NCBI GenBank assembly: GCA_048465415.1
Contig: DBFWLO010000024.1
Span: 119,942-183,941, forward strand
Reading direction: 5' to 3'
DNA length: 64,000 nucleotides
Origin: Scatosoma sp048465415
GTDB lineage: Bacteria; Bacillota; Clostridia; Christensenellales; Borkfalkiaceae
The translations under genes were made by a program, and so were the position numbers. Shown here in pieces: positions 8,511 through 16,157 of this stretch (position 1 is the stretch's first letter; every line of letters begins with the position of its first letter). The notes beneath the pieces are model-generated. The model was given only the letters and a program-made list of their open reading frames with translations, ran no database searches and was not told where the DNA came from.

Positions 8511-8561
8511 CGCACGCGACAAAATGCGCCGGAAAACGAGCGTCGGATTTTGTCGCGTGCG
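8511..8561. repeat. 15-bp perfect inverted repeat at the edge of an AT-rich island
   Basis: CGCACGCGACAAAAT (8511-8525) is complementary to ATTTTGTCGCGTGCG (8547-8561) around a 21-base loop. It has no T run, so it is not a plain terminator. It lies in the GC-rich stretch just before base composition drops sharply at about 8575. No other gene or site was seen in 8397-8680. Confidence 0.6.
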
Positions 8562-8690
8562 CCGCGGGGCAAATAACAAAATTCTAATTATCACATTTCC
8601 ATCACGAAAACATCATATAAAGCGCTTAATTTAAATATAAAATCTGATTAGTGACTTTATTTAAAACAATAAGGCTAAGGAGGGTACGAT

Positions 8691-9096
8691 ATGTCACAAT
8701 TTAACAAACGCTATTTTTCCGCTTTATTTTGTTCTTTATTTAAGTTCAGCTCTTTTTGTTTTAATTAAGATATAAAAGATAGCCGTATAAATAAAAAAGA
8801 CTCCCTTCAAGTTATTGAAGAGGAGTTCGCATTATTATGACTATGTTCAGTTTGGACAACTTGATGAGACTAAATGGGGAAATTTTGTCTTAGGTATTTC
8901 TACTTCTGTATTTTTTTCCGAAACTTTTTCAAAAGAAACAGATGCGCGCTTAACTTATATTCATACTTATGGAAAAGTCAAAGGAACTATCGAATTTGAA
9001 GTATCTACCAATTTAACGGCAGCGCTTAGAGTAAAATTGACGCAAGATACCGACCAGTGGAGAGTAGAGGTTGATGTGCCGGGTTTAAAATATTAA
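8691..9096 (+). pseudogene. Broken gene for a small membrane-anchored protein
   Basis: A very good ribosome binding site (AAGGAGGG, 8677-8684) precedes the ATG at 8691, but that frame stops at 8766 after 25 codons (a hydrophobic, Phe-rich start). The same frame is open again from 8769 to a TGA at 8838 with protein-like content (KDSLQVIEEEFALL). From about 8836 the next frame carries on naturally (YDYVQFGQLDETKWGN) to 9096, ending KGTIEFEV...QWRVEVDVPGLKY. This suggests one gene of about 130 codons damaged by at least one stop or frameshift near 8740-8766 and one near 8835. The C-terminal pattern loosely recalls Coa1-like domains. A separate 93-residue protein from the TTG at 8815 is the alternative. 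Confidence 0.5.
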
Positions 9097-9121
9097 CATC
9101 ATCACCAGGAGAAATTTTATT

Positions 9122-9469
9122 ATGGCCTACGAAGAAGAGCGTTACTACCAACAACAAATTTCCAAATATACCTTAGTATCTTTAATTGTAAAAATGATTA
9201 GTCTCTTTTTTGCGGCTTTGATAATTGGTATTCATTCTTTATCAAATAGAAATATTTTATCCTTTTTTATTTTTGGGTTCGCCATTCTCGACGCTTTTTC
9301 TCTGCATGAAAAATTAAAAAACAAGTATTTATATGAGAAGATTTGTAATCACGCAGAAACGGATTTCCAAAAAAAGAATCATTTAAAGCAAGTACTATTT
9401 TCCCCCGCAATTATATTTTGGTACGGTGTATTATTTTTAGTATCTTTTTTTGTTGTTTTATTTCTTTAA
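9122..9469 (+). CDS. Small AT-rich membrane protein of unknown function
   Basis: A 115-residue protein with three or four predicted membrane helices: about residues 17-38, 43-62 and 92-115, the last running to the C-terminus. The charged N-terminus (YEEERYYQQQ) and central loop (EKLKNKYLYEKICNH) should be cytoplasmic. It starts 26 bp after the damaged gene above and shares its low GC content, unlike the GC-rich surroundings, which suggests recent transfer. The ribosome binding site is CAGGAGAA. I do not recognise the family. Confidence 0.6.
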   Translation: MAYEEERYYQQQISKYTLVSLIVKMISLFFAALIIGIHSLSNRNILSFFIFGFAILDAFSLHEKLKNKYLYEKICNHAETDFQKKNHLKQVLFSPAIIFWYGVLFLVSFFVVLFL

Positions 9470-9502
9470 TCGATTAAAGAGGTTCTTTCCTTTTACAATT
9501 TC

Positions 9503-10129
9503 TCATCTTTGTTGCGTAGTATATAATTGTCTCTTCTCCCTTTCGGCTTTGGAAAATTTACAGCCGCAAAAATCCTGACGGTATAAATTGTACTCTTTGG
9601 AAAGTTCCAGCGAGCGATAATAGCCCCCTTTCTTTTTGAAATCGGAGGGCAAAAAACAAACGCCGTACCGCTCCCCCGCCGCCTGTCCCAGCTCGTTCAC
9701 CCACCCGGCGTTTTTATAGGGGCTTAAAGACAGCGTCGAGCAGAACCAGGAAAAGCCGCGCTCTTTCGCCGCGCGAGCCGTCCGGTCGAGGCGCAGTCCG
9801 TAGCAGAGCCGGCAGCGGGCGCCCCGTTCGGGCTCCCTTTCGAGACCGGCGGAAATTTTTTCGAACGCGGCCGCCTCGTGATCGCAGTCGAGAAAATCCG
9901 CCCAGCCCGTTTCCCGCAAAAATCGGAGCTGTTCCGTTTTGCGTTTATTATATTCCCCCTCCTCGTCGATATTGGGGTTATAATAAAAGACGGTGACTTT
10001 AAAAAAATCTTTGAGCGTTTCGAGACACGCCGACGAACAGGGCGCGCAGCAGCTGTGCAAAAGCAACGGCGTATCTTTTGGCAGACCGTTTAAAACTTCC
10101 CGCATTTTCTTTTCGTAATTTTCTTTCAT
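9503..10129 (-). CDS. queH: Epoxyqueuosine reductase QueH
   Basis: A 208-residue QueH (DUF208) protein. The start at 10129 gives the usual N-terminus just before LLLHSCCAPCS (residues 22-32). A TTG 18 codons upstream has no family support. Iron-sulfur and active-site cysteines are visible as HSCCAPC, CRLCYGLRLDR and FCGCKFSKAER. QueH removes the epoxide oxygen of epoxyqueuosine in tRNA, the last step of queuosine synthesis, and replaces the unrelated QueG. queA, which makes the epoxyqueuosine, is in the same window at 24071. Confidence 0.95.
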   Translation of the reverse strand: MKENYEKKMREVLNGLPKDTPLLLHSCCAPCSSACLETLKDFFKVTVFYYNPNIDEEGEYNKRKTEQLRFLRETGWADFLDCDHEAAAFEKISAGLEREPERGARCRLCYGLRLDRTARAAKERGFSWFCSTLSLSPYKNAGWVNELGQAAGERYGVCFLPSDFKKKGGYYRSLELSKEYNLYRQDFCGCKFSKAEREKRQLYTTQQR

Positions 10130-10216
10130 GGCTCTATTATACCCCGCCGCTCCTTCGTTTGTCAATCGGGAAAATAGCGGCAAAAATTCTTTTGCGGGAA
10201 ATTTTCCTCAAACCCG

Positions 10217-10244
10217 TTGACAAAATCTCCGAAACGCATATAAT
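10217..10244 (+). promoter_or_regulatory. Sigma-A promoter of the rubredoxin gene
   Basis: TTGACA (10217-10222), 16-bp spacer, TATAAT (10239-10244), about 95 bp ahead of the rubredoxin start. Confidence 0.75.
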
Positions 10245-10338
10245 ATATATGATTGCATTTGTCAGCCGCGGCGAACGCATGAATTTTTGCTTTGCGGCGC
10301 AAACTGAAATCGGAAAATCTCATGCGGAGGTAGAAACT

Positions 10339-10497
10339 ATGAAGTATGTTTGCACGGTATGCGGCTGGGAATACGACGAGGAACAGGGCGTTCCCGAAAA
10401 GGGCATCGCGCCCGGCACCAAATGGGAAAACGTTCCCGAGGACTTTGCCTGCCCGCTCTGCGGCGTAGGCAAAGATATGTTCGAGCCGGCCGAATAA
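10339..10497 (+). CDS. Rubredoxin
   Basis: A 52-residue rubredoxin starting MKYVCTVCGWEYDEEQG. The iron site is two CxxC pairs, CTVC (5-8) and CPLC (38-41), around the family core GIAPGTKWENVPEDFACP. It carries one electron at low potential, often to rubrerythrin or flavodiiron proteins in anaerobes defending against oxygen. The ATG at 10339 follows GCGGAGGT. It is monocistronic, with its own promoter and terminator. Confidence 0.97.
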   Translation: MKYVCTVCGWEYDEEQGVPEKGIAPGTKWENVPEDFACPLCGVGKDMFEPAE

Positions 10498-10508
10498 GCG
10501 GGCGTCCC

Positions 10509-10538
10509 AAAAACGGCTTCCTTCGGGAGCCGTTTTTT
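10509..10538 (+). terminator. Terminator after rubredoxin
   Basis: Stem AAAAACGGCT with AGCCGTTTTT around a short loop, then T-rich sequence. Confidence 0.85.
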
Positions 10539-10581
10539 CCTGCCCGAATTTTTATTTGGGGTATTATTTTTTATAAAAGTA

Positions 10582-10641
10582 TTGACAATTCCCTTTTTCG
10601 GCGTTATAATGGCCTCGGCAGCTTCGTAAAACACGAAGCTG
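10582..10641 (+). promoter_or_regulatory. Consensus sigma-A promoter with a 5'-end stem-loop
   Basis: A perfect TTGACA (10582-10587), 17-bp spacer and TATAAT (10605-10610). A 9-bp perfect hairpin (CAGCTTCGT 10619-10627 with ACGAAGCTG 10633-10641) begins about at the expected transcript start, so the mRNA should carry a 5'-terminal stem-loop, a known way to stabilise messages. Confidence 0.8.
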
Positions 10642-10668
10642 ACAAAGAAATCTATATCGGAGAAATGT

Positions 10669-12372
10669 ATGAAAAAATGTCAATTCTGTAACGCCGAAAA
10701 CAAAGACGCGGCGCGTTTTTGCGTGAAATGCGGCACAAGTCTCGAAAAGCGCTGCTCGGTGTGCGGAGCTTCCCTCGAAGAGGACGAAAAATTTTGTCCC
10801 CAGTGCGGCGCGAGGACGGACGGCAAGCTCGTCTGCACGGCCTGCGGCGCCGAAAACGAAGCGGGAAACGAATTCTGTTCCGACTGCGGCGCGGCGCTCG
10901 TCACTCCCGCGGCGCAGAAAAAAGGCGCGCCCAGGTCTGCGCCGAAAAGCAAAAAAGCGATAAAACAGATCGCCGACCGCGTGCTCGATATCGCGCGGGC
11001 AAGTCTTTTTATGGCTTTTGCGCTCGTCATGTTCATCATGTCGTTCATAAGCGTTTCCAAGGTCGGCGACAAAGGCGCGTTCGAAGAACTAGACCTCCCC
11101 TTCGGTCCCATCGCGGTGAACGTTTCCTCCATCGATCTGATCGAGGGCGCGTTCGCGTTCACCGATCCCGCTTCGTCCGACGAGATCGCAAGCGATTTCG
11201 AGGTTTTCCTGCGCGATTCCCTTTCCCAACACGATCTGGAAGTACTCCAAAAGGAGCCTAATTCCCTCGAAGCGGGAAAGATCATCAGTAAAGTCGTGGA
11301 ACGCTACAACGTCTTTAAACTTGCCGCAATGAAAGAAGTTGTGCAATACGCGCCTTCCGCCTCTTTGGATCTTTGGCTCACCGCCGCGGTCGGATTCGTA
11401 TACATACTTTTAAGCGGCGCGCTCCTCATCGCTTCCGTCGTCGATTTTGTCAATACCTTACTGAGAAAAAAGACCAAGCGAAAAGCGCTCGGCGTGCTCA
11501 ACGCGCTCCTATTGTCTTCCGCCGTGGGTTACGCGTTCCTGTTGAGAATGATTTTCGGCGGCAGCGTGGGGTACGGTTTGGTCACGATTCTGACGCTGAG
11601 TATCCTTTTCTTCGCGATAGAAATGGGGTACCGGCTCTTTACGGGCGAGCTGCGCTTTGAAAGAGCCAAGATCCCCGCTTACGTTTCCGCCGGAATCGGC
11701 GCCGCCTGCACGCTCGTCGTGCTCTTCTTCGCCGGCGCGGCTTTGACGCGGGTAGTTTGTTCGTATGCGCCGTCCGCCGATAAAATGTCGTCCGTCTTCC
11801 GCGGCAGCTACAACGCCTCGTCGCTGGCGGCGGCCTGGAACGCGCTTAAACTTTCCGTGGATCAGAAAGACATGATCAACAGCGCGGGAACGTATATTCC
11901 CGAATTGTTCCAACGTGTGGGCGGGAGCGGTATTCTCAGCGACTCGACTCTGGAAACGGGGCTTTCGCCGGCTTTAATGGGCGTTTTGGGCAAACTGTCC
12001 GTCGAAAACGCGCTCGCCGTCGTCGGCGTCCTTATCGAAGTCGTCTGCATCGCGTTTATCATCACGCTCGCCTTGTCGCTCGGGAACCGCGTCAAATCGC
12101 TCAGCGAAAACAAGGATTCCAAACTCGTCTATAATATTATTACTTCCGCGCTCGCCGTCGCCCTGCTCGGTCTGACGATCGGTTACGTCGTCATCGTCAA
12201 TTCCACGATGAGGGACGTCGCGGAAGTCGCTTACAGCGTCCAGGTTTCCGGGTTACTGATCGCGGCGGTCGTTCTCGTCGTCCTCGATCTGATTCAAAAG
12301 ATCGTCTTCCACGCCGTGGCGAAAAAACGCGCCGCGAGCCAATTTCACGACGTCGAGATTGCGAACGTTTAA
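10669..12372 (+). CDS. Zinc-ribbon polytopic membrane protein
   Basis: A 567-residue protein. Residues 1-85 hold three consecutive CxxC...CxxC zinc ribbons (CQFC/CVKC, CSVC/CPQC, CTAC/CSDC) of the DZANK/zinc_ribbon_2 type. A basic linker (KKGAPRSAPKSKKAIK) leads to a membrane part with about eight helices, starting near residue 112 (LFMAFALVMFIMSFISV), with paired helices near 245-260, 285-320, 335-365, 455-475 and 490-545. A larger loop (about 130-225) lies after the first helix. Such proteins are common and unassigned in Clostridia. It is monocistronic behind a consensus promoter, suggesting steady expression. Confidence 0.7.
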   Translation: MKKCQFCNAENKDAARFCVKCGTSLEKRCSVCGASLEEDEKFCPQCGARTDGKLVCTACGAENEAGNEFCSDCGAALVTPAAQKKGAPRSAPKSKKAIKQIADRVLDIARASLFMAFALVMFIMSFISVSKVGDKGAFEELDLPFGPIAVNVSSIDLIEGAFAFTDPASSDEIASDFEVFLRDSLSQHDLEVLQKEPNSLEAGKIISKVVERYNVFKLAAMKEVVQYAPSASLDLWLTAAVGFVYILLSGALLIASVVDFVNTLLRKKTKRKALGVLNALLLSSAVGYAFLLRMIFGGSVGYGLVTILTLSILFFAIEMGYRLFTGELRFERAKIPAYVSAGIGAACTLVVLFFAGAALTRVVCSYAPSADKMSSVFRGSYNASSLAAAWNALKLSVDQKDMINSAGTYIPELFQRVGGSGILSDSTLETGLSPALMGVLGKLSVENALAVVGVLIEVVCIAFIITLALSLGNRVKSLSENKDSKLVYNIITSALAVALLGLTIGYVVIVNSTMRDVAEVAYSVQVSGLLIAAVVLVVLDLIQKIVFHAVAKKRAASQFHDVEIANV

Positions 12373-12385
12373 CGAATAACTTCTG

Positions 12386-12430
12386 AAAAAACTCCGGGGA
12401 AACGGATTTCCGTTTCCCCGGAGTTTTTTT
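12386..12430. terminator. Bidirectional terminator between the zinc-ribbon gene and glnN
   Basis: A 14-bp perfect stem (12391-12404 with 12411-12424), T run on the right and A run on the left. The stop codon of glnN on the minus strand lies just beyond it. Confidence 0.9.
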
Positions 12431-14510
12431 ATCTGACGCTGAAAAACAAGTCCGCATAGGTCGGGAAGGGCCAGTAGTCCTTCGCGCACAGCTTCTCCAT
12501 CGTATCCGCATAGCCGCGAACCGCTTCCATATCGGGAACGACGATATGCGCCATTCTCCGGGCGGCGTTCTCCTCGTCGGGGGAGGCGTCCTCCAAGTCC
12601 GCTTCGAGTCTTGCGACGGCCGCGAGCATCGCCTCGTTTGCCGAGGCCAGGGTTTTGACGAGCGTTTCTTCGGACGGACAGGAAAGGGTATCGAGCACCG
12701 CTCGTTTCGCGCCGAGGTCGGCGCAGAGCCGGCCGAGGTACGCCGACACCGCGGGATAGATCTGTTTTCTCGCCATATCGATCATCGTGCACGCTTCGAT
12801 GCGAATGGTCTTGACGTAGTTTTCGAGCTGAATCTTGGCGCGGGCCACCGCTTCCGGACGGGTATACACACCCTGCCGCACGAATACGTCGACGTTTTCC
12901 GGCCGGAAAAACTCGGGCACCGCGTCGGCGGTATTTTTATGGTTGAGAAGCCCGCGGCGCTCCGCTTCCGGTTCCCATTCGGGGCCGTAGCCGTTATAAT
13001 TGAAAATGACGCGGTAATGCGCTTTCAGGAGCTTTTCCGTGTACGCTTTGCAGTCCTTCTCGAAATTGGCAGAACGTTCGAGTTTATCGGCGGCTTCGGA
13101 AAAGGTCTCCGCGACGATCGTATTCAACACGATGTTGGGATCGGCTACGGACGCGGAAGAGCCGAGCATGCGGAACTCGAATTTATTGCCCGTGAACGCG
13201 AACGGCGAAGTACGGTTTCTGTCCGTGGAATCGATGGGGAAAATGGGCGATTCGGGTACGCCGATAGAGCCTTTGACGGGCGCGGAAGGCACGTAGTTCT
13301 TGCCGTTGACGATGCTGTCCACGAGCGCGCCGAGCTGATCGCCGAGATAGACGGAGATGATCGCGGGCGGCGCTTCGTCCGCGCCGAGACGGTGGTCGTT
13401 GCCCGCCGACGCGACCGACGCGCGCAGGATCCCCTGGTATTTGTCCACGGCCGCGATGATACAGGCCAGAGAGAGCATGAACAGCGAATTCCCCTCCGGG
13501 TGGTCGCCCGGTTCGAGCAGGTTAAGCCCCGCTGCCGTCGAGATCGACCAGTTGTTATGCTTGCCCGAGCCGTTGATCCCCTCGAACGGTTTTTCGTGCA
13601 GGAGACACACGAGATTGTGGCGCGCGGCGACCTTTTTCATGATCTCCATCGTCAGCTGGTTATTGTCCACCGCGACGTTCATGGTCGTGAACACGGGCGC
13701 CAGTTCGTGCTGCGCGGGAGCGACTTCGTTGTGCTTGGTCTTGGCGAGGATCCCGTAAGACCAGAGCGTTTGGTCGAGGTCGCGCATAAACTCGGAGATC
13801 CGGGGTTTCAGCACGCCGAAATAGTGATCTTCCAGCTCCTGGCCGCGGGGCGACGGCGCGCCGAAGAGGGTTCTGCCCGTCAAGATCAGATCCTCCCTTC
13901 GATCGTAGAGATCTTTATCGATGAGGAAATATTCCTGTTCGGGGCCGACGGTGGTGTTGACCTTCCGGCAGTCGATGCCGAAGAGTTTCAAAATGCGTTT
14001 GGTCGCTCTATCCAGCGCGGTCATCGATTTCAAAAGCGGCGCTTTTTTGTCGAGCGTCTCGCCCGTATAGGAGACGAATACGGTGGGAATGTAGAGCGTT
14101 CCCTCTTTGACGAAGGCGGGAGAGGTCGGATCCCAGGCCGTATAGCCGCGCGCCGCGCAGGTGGCGCGGGTGCCGCCCGAGGGGAAAGAGGAGGCGTCCG
14201 GTTCGCCGACGATCAGCGATTTGCCCGTGAGCTGCATGATCACGACGTCGCCGCCGCACGGCTCGATGAAGCTGTCGTGTTTCTCGGCGGTGAGGTTGGT
14301 GAGGGGCTGGAACCAGTGCGTGTAGTGCGTCGCGCCTTTGGAGACCGCCCAGTCCTTCATCGCGTTCGCCACCGTGTCCGCGATCGACATATCGATGGGC
14401 TCGCCCGCATCGATGGTCTTTCTCAGGGATTTGTAGACCTCTTTGGGCAGAGAACTTCTCATCACGATGTCGTTGAATACGTTTTCGCCAAAGATTTCGG
14501 GAATGTTCAT
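12429..14510 (-). CDS. glnN: Glutamine synthetase type III
   Basis: A 693-residue GSIII, much longer than GSI (about 450) and of the usual GSIII length. The N-terminal GSIII-specific part runs to about residue 160. Catalytic signatures include VGPEQEYFLID, KHNEVAPAQHELAP, GINGSGKHNNWS and ASAGNDHRLGADEAPP, and the C-terminal 180 residues are the helical tail typical of the family. It makes glutamine from glutamate, ammonia and ATP in the cytoplasm as a dodecamer. It has its own consensus promoter and no partner genes such as glnK or glnB here. Confidence 0.97.
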   Translation of the reverse strand: MNIPEIFGENVFNDIVMRSSLPKEVYKSLRKTIDAGEPIDMSIADTVANAMKDWAVSKGATHYTHWFQPLTNLTAEKHDSFIEPCGGDVVIMQLTGKSLIVGEPDASSFPSGGTRATCAARGYTAWDPTSPAFVKEGTLYIPTVFVSYTGETLDKKAPLLKSMTALDRATKRILKLFGIDCRKVNTTVGPEQEYFLIDKDLYDRREDLILTGRTLFGAPSPRGQELEDHYFGVLKPRISEFMRDLDQTLWSYGILAKTKHNEVAPAQHELAPVFTTMNVAVDNNQLTMEIMKKVAARHNLVCLLHEKPFEGINGSGKHNNWSISTAAGLNLLEPGDHPEGNSLFMLSLACIIAAVDKYQGILRASVASAGNDHRLGADEAPPAIISVYLGDQLGALVDSIVNGKNYVPSAPVKGSIGVPESPIFPIDSTDRNRTSPFAFTGNKFEFRMLGSSASVADPNIVLNTIVAETFSEAADKLERSANFEKDCKAYTEKLLKAHYRVIFNYNGYGPEWEPEAERRGLLNHKNTADAVPEFFRPENVDVFVRQGVYTRPEAVARAKIQLENYVKTIRIEACTMIDMARKQIYPAVSAYLGRLCADLGAKRAVLDTLSCPSEETLVKTLASANEAMLAAVARLEADLEDASPDEENAARRMAHIVVPDMEAVRGYADTMEKLCAKDYWPFPTYADLFFSVR

Positions 14511-14830
14511 TTGTATCGTAACTCCTTAAAAGGTTATTGACCTCGTTCGAGCGGCAAACGGGCGCGCCGCGCTTTTCGTTTTATGGATATTATAAAAATT
14601 ATAAGAGAACGGGGGCGGAAAGTCAATCGAATTCCACCCCTTTTGCCGTGAAAACAGTTTAAAAATGTTTGAGAAAAAAATCACTTCGATAAAAATCGTT
14701 TTTTTCGCGTTTTACTTTAAAAAACAAGCCTATCCGCATCGAATTTATTTATTTTTGCGGGGATAAGATTCGTTTTCGCAGCCGATAACCTCTTATACTT
14801 GAAAAAACCAAGTTTCATCGAGCCGGACTT
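14511..14830. other. Intergenic region between glnN and the DUF697-like gene
   Basis: Apart from the glnN promoter (14598-14626), I see only AT-rich sequence with A and T tracts at 14655-14725 and no ORF with a ribosome binding site. Confidence 0.5.
14598..14626 (-). promoter_or_regulatory. Sigma-A promoter of glnN
   Basis: On the minus strand: TTGACT (14621-14626), 17-bp spacer, TATAAT (14598-14603), about 88 bp before the start codon. Confidence 0.7.
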
Positions 14831-15910
14831 TTATCTTGCGGCCGCCTTTTCGTCGTTCTGGCGCTGGATCTCCTTCGCCCACGCGGAAGCGATCTTCACT
14901 TCGTCGTCCCCCACGTCCACGGCGTCTTTCATGTCCACGTCCAGTTTTTCCTGTTTCTTATAATCGGAACACAAATAGCGCTTGGTTTTATAACCGACGA
15001 GCACGGTCATGAAGGCGCTGACGGTGCCCTGCACGGCGCTGTCCACGATCGTGTCGATGAAGGGGATTTTGCGGGCGATGCCCGTAAAGAATTTGCCGAA
15101 TACGTTGAACCAGTTGACGTTCTGCATGCCGTAAGCGAGCAGAGAGTTCCTCAGCACCGCCGCGTAGATACGGAACAGCTTGGCATACGAGGGGCGGTAG
15201 CCGTAGACGCCGACGATCTGCTTGACCATAGACAAATTGATAAGGAGCACCGACACGGCGTCGATCTTGTCGTTCTGGGAAATGGAAGTAGTCAAAAACG
15301 CCTTGCCCGCGCTCTTCCAGATCAGTGAATTGACGCAGGAGGCGACCTCCGTCGCGTAGACTTGTCTGAGGGTGGACTTTAAAAGCGGCTTGTCCCCCTC
15401 GTCCAGCGCCTGGCCGAGTTTATCGACGTTGGCGTCGGAGAGATATTTGAATTTTGCGTAGCGGGGGTTGGTATTATATTCGACGAGCGAACGCGCCACG
15501 TCTTTCAAAGCGCGGTAATTGCGCCGGCGGGCCATGTCGCATTGTTCGGAGGTCACGTCGGTGATAAAAAACCGGGCCCCCAGGACTTTGGCGATGGGTT
15601 TGAGCACGAAAAAGACGATCAGAAGCGTCGTCAGAAAGACCATCGCATAGCCGAACCAGCGATTGAGATCGAAGCAGAGGGAAAGGATATTGGACAGCGC
15701 CCCGACGAGAAGAATGACGATGACGACGACCGCCACGAGAATAGCGGCGAAGAAGCTCTTTTCGTTTTTCTGTTTGAAGGCGTCGGACATCGAGTCCGCG
15801 AACCCCGTCGCGTCCTCCTGCGGTTTTGCGGCGAACCGCTTCGCCTTCGCGTCCAGGGCGACGACCGCCGTATTCTCTTTTTGGGACGCTTTATCCTTTT
15901 TCTTTTTCAT
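14831..15910 (-). CDS. DUF697 (YcjF-type) membrane protein
   Basis: A 359-residue protein when started at 15910, where MKKKKDK follows AAGGAAA. A charged N-terminal 70 residues leads to two membrane helices (about residues 75-97 and 108-132), then a cytoplasmic helical region with the DUF697 pattern LLINLSMVKQIVGVYGYRPSYAKLFRIY near residue 245, a Gly/Ala-rich amphipathic stretch (KFFTGIARKIPFIDTIVDSAVQGTV) and an acidic-basic tail. DUF697 proteins often accompany Era-like GTPases, but none is present here. Its divergent neighbour is another membrane/coiled-coil protein. Function unknown. Confidence 0.7.
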   Translation of the reverse strand: MKKKKDKASQKENTAVVALDAKAKRFAAKPQEDATGFADSMSDAFKQKNEKSFFAAILVAVVVIVILLVGALSNILSLCFDLNRWFGYAMVFLTTLLIVFFVLKPIAKVLGARFFITDVTSEQCDMARRRNYRALKDVARSLVEYNTNPRYAKFKYLSDANVDKLGQALDEGDKPLLKSTLRQVYATEVASCVNSLIWKSAGKAFLTTSISQNDKIDAVSVLLINLSMVKQIVGVYGYRPSYAKLFRIYAAVLRNSLLAYGMQNVNWFNVFGKFFTGIARKIPFIDTIVDSAVQGTVSAFMTVLVGYKTKRYLCSDYKKQEKLDVDMKDAVDVGDDEVKIASAWAKEIQRQNDEKAAAR

Positions 15911-16070
15911 GCGTTCGTTTCCTTTTCCGTCCCTTACGAACCGCCGGACGGGAGTTTGGCTTTCTATTATTGTACCACAGCTTGGCCGAAAAATCAACTC
16001 GCTTGGGAGTTTTTCGGGAAGTTCCGACTCGATTCCCGGAAAAAAGAAGAATTTTCCTCCGTCATTTTGT

Positions 16071-16098
16071 TTGATTTTTGCCGCGTTTGGTGTATAAT
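16071..16098 (+). promoter_or_regulatory. Promoter of the coiled-coil membrane protein
   Basis: TTGATT (16071-16076), 16-bp spacer, TATAAT (16093-16098), about 60 bp before the ATG at 16158. Confidence 0.6.
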
Positions 16099-16157
16099 GA
16101 AACTAAGAAAAAGGAAGGACTTTCAAATCCCCCTCCTTTTCGGGAGCTGCCGTTTTT

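Noticed and set aside
10130..10183. Upstream TTG start for queH
   Set aside because: No ribosome binding site and the added residues precede the conserved N-terminus without family support.
12546..14540. A 664-codon open frame antisense to glnN
   Set aside because: It mirrors the third-position GC bias of glnN, is extremely Arg/His/Gly-rich, has no ribosome binding site, and glnN is complete on the other strand.
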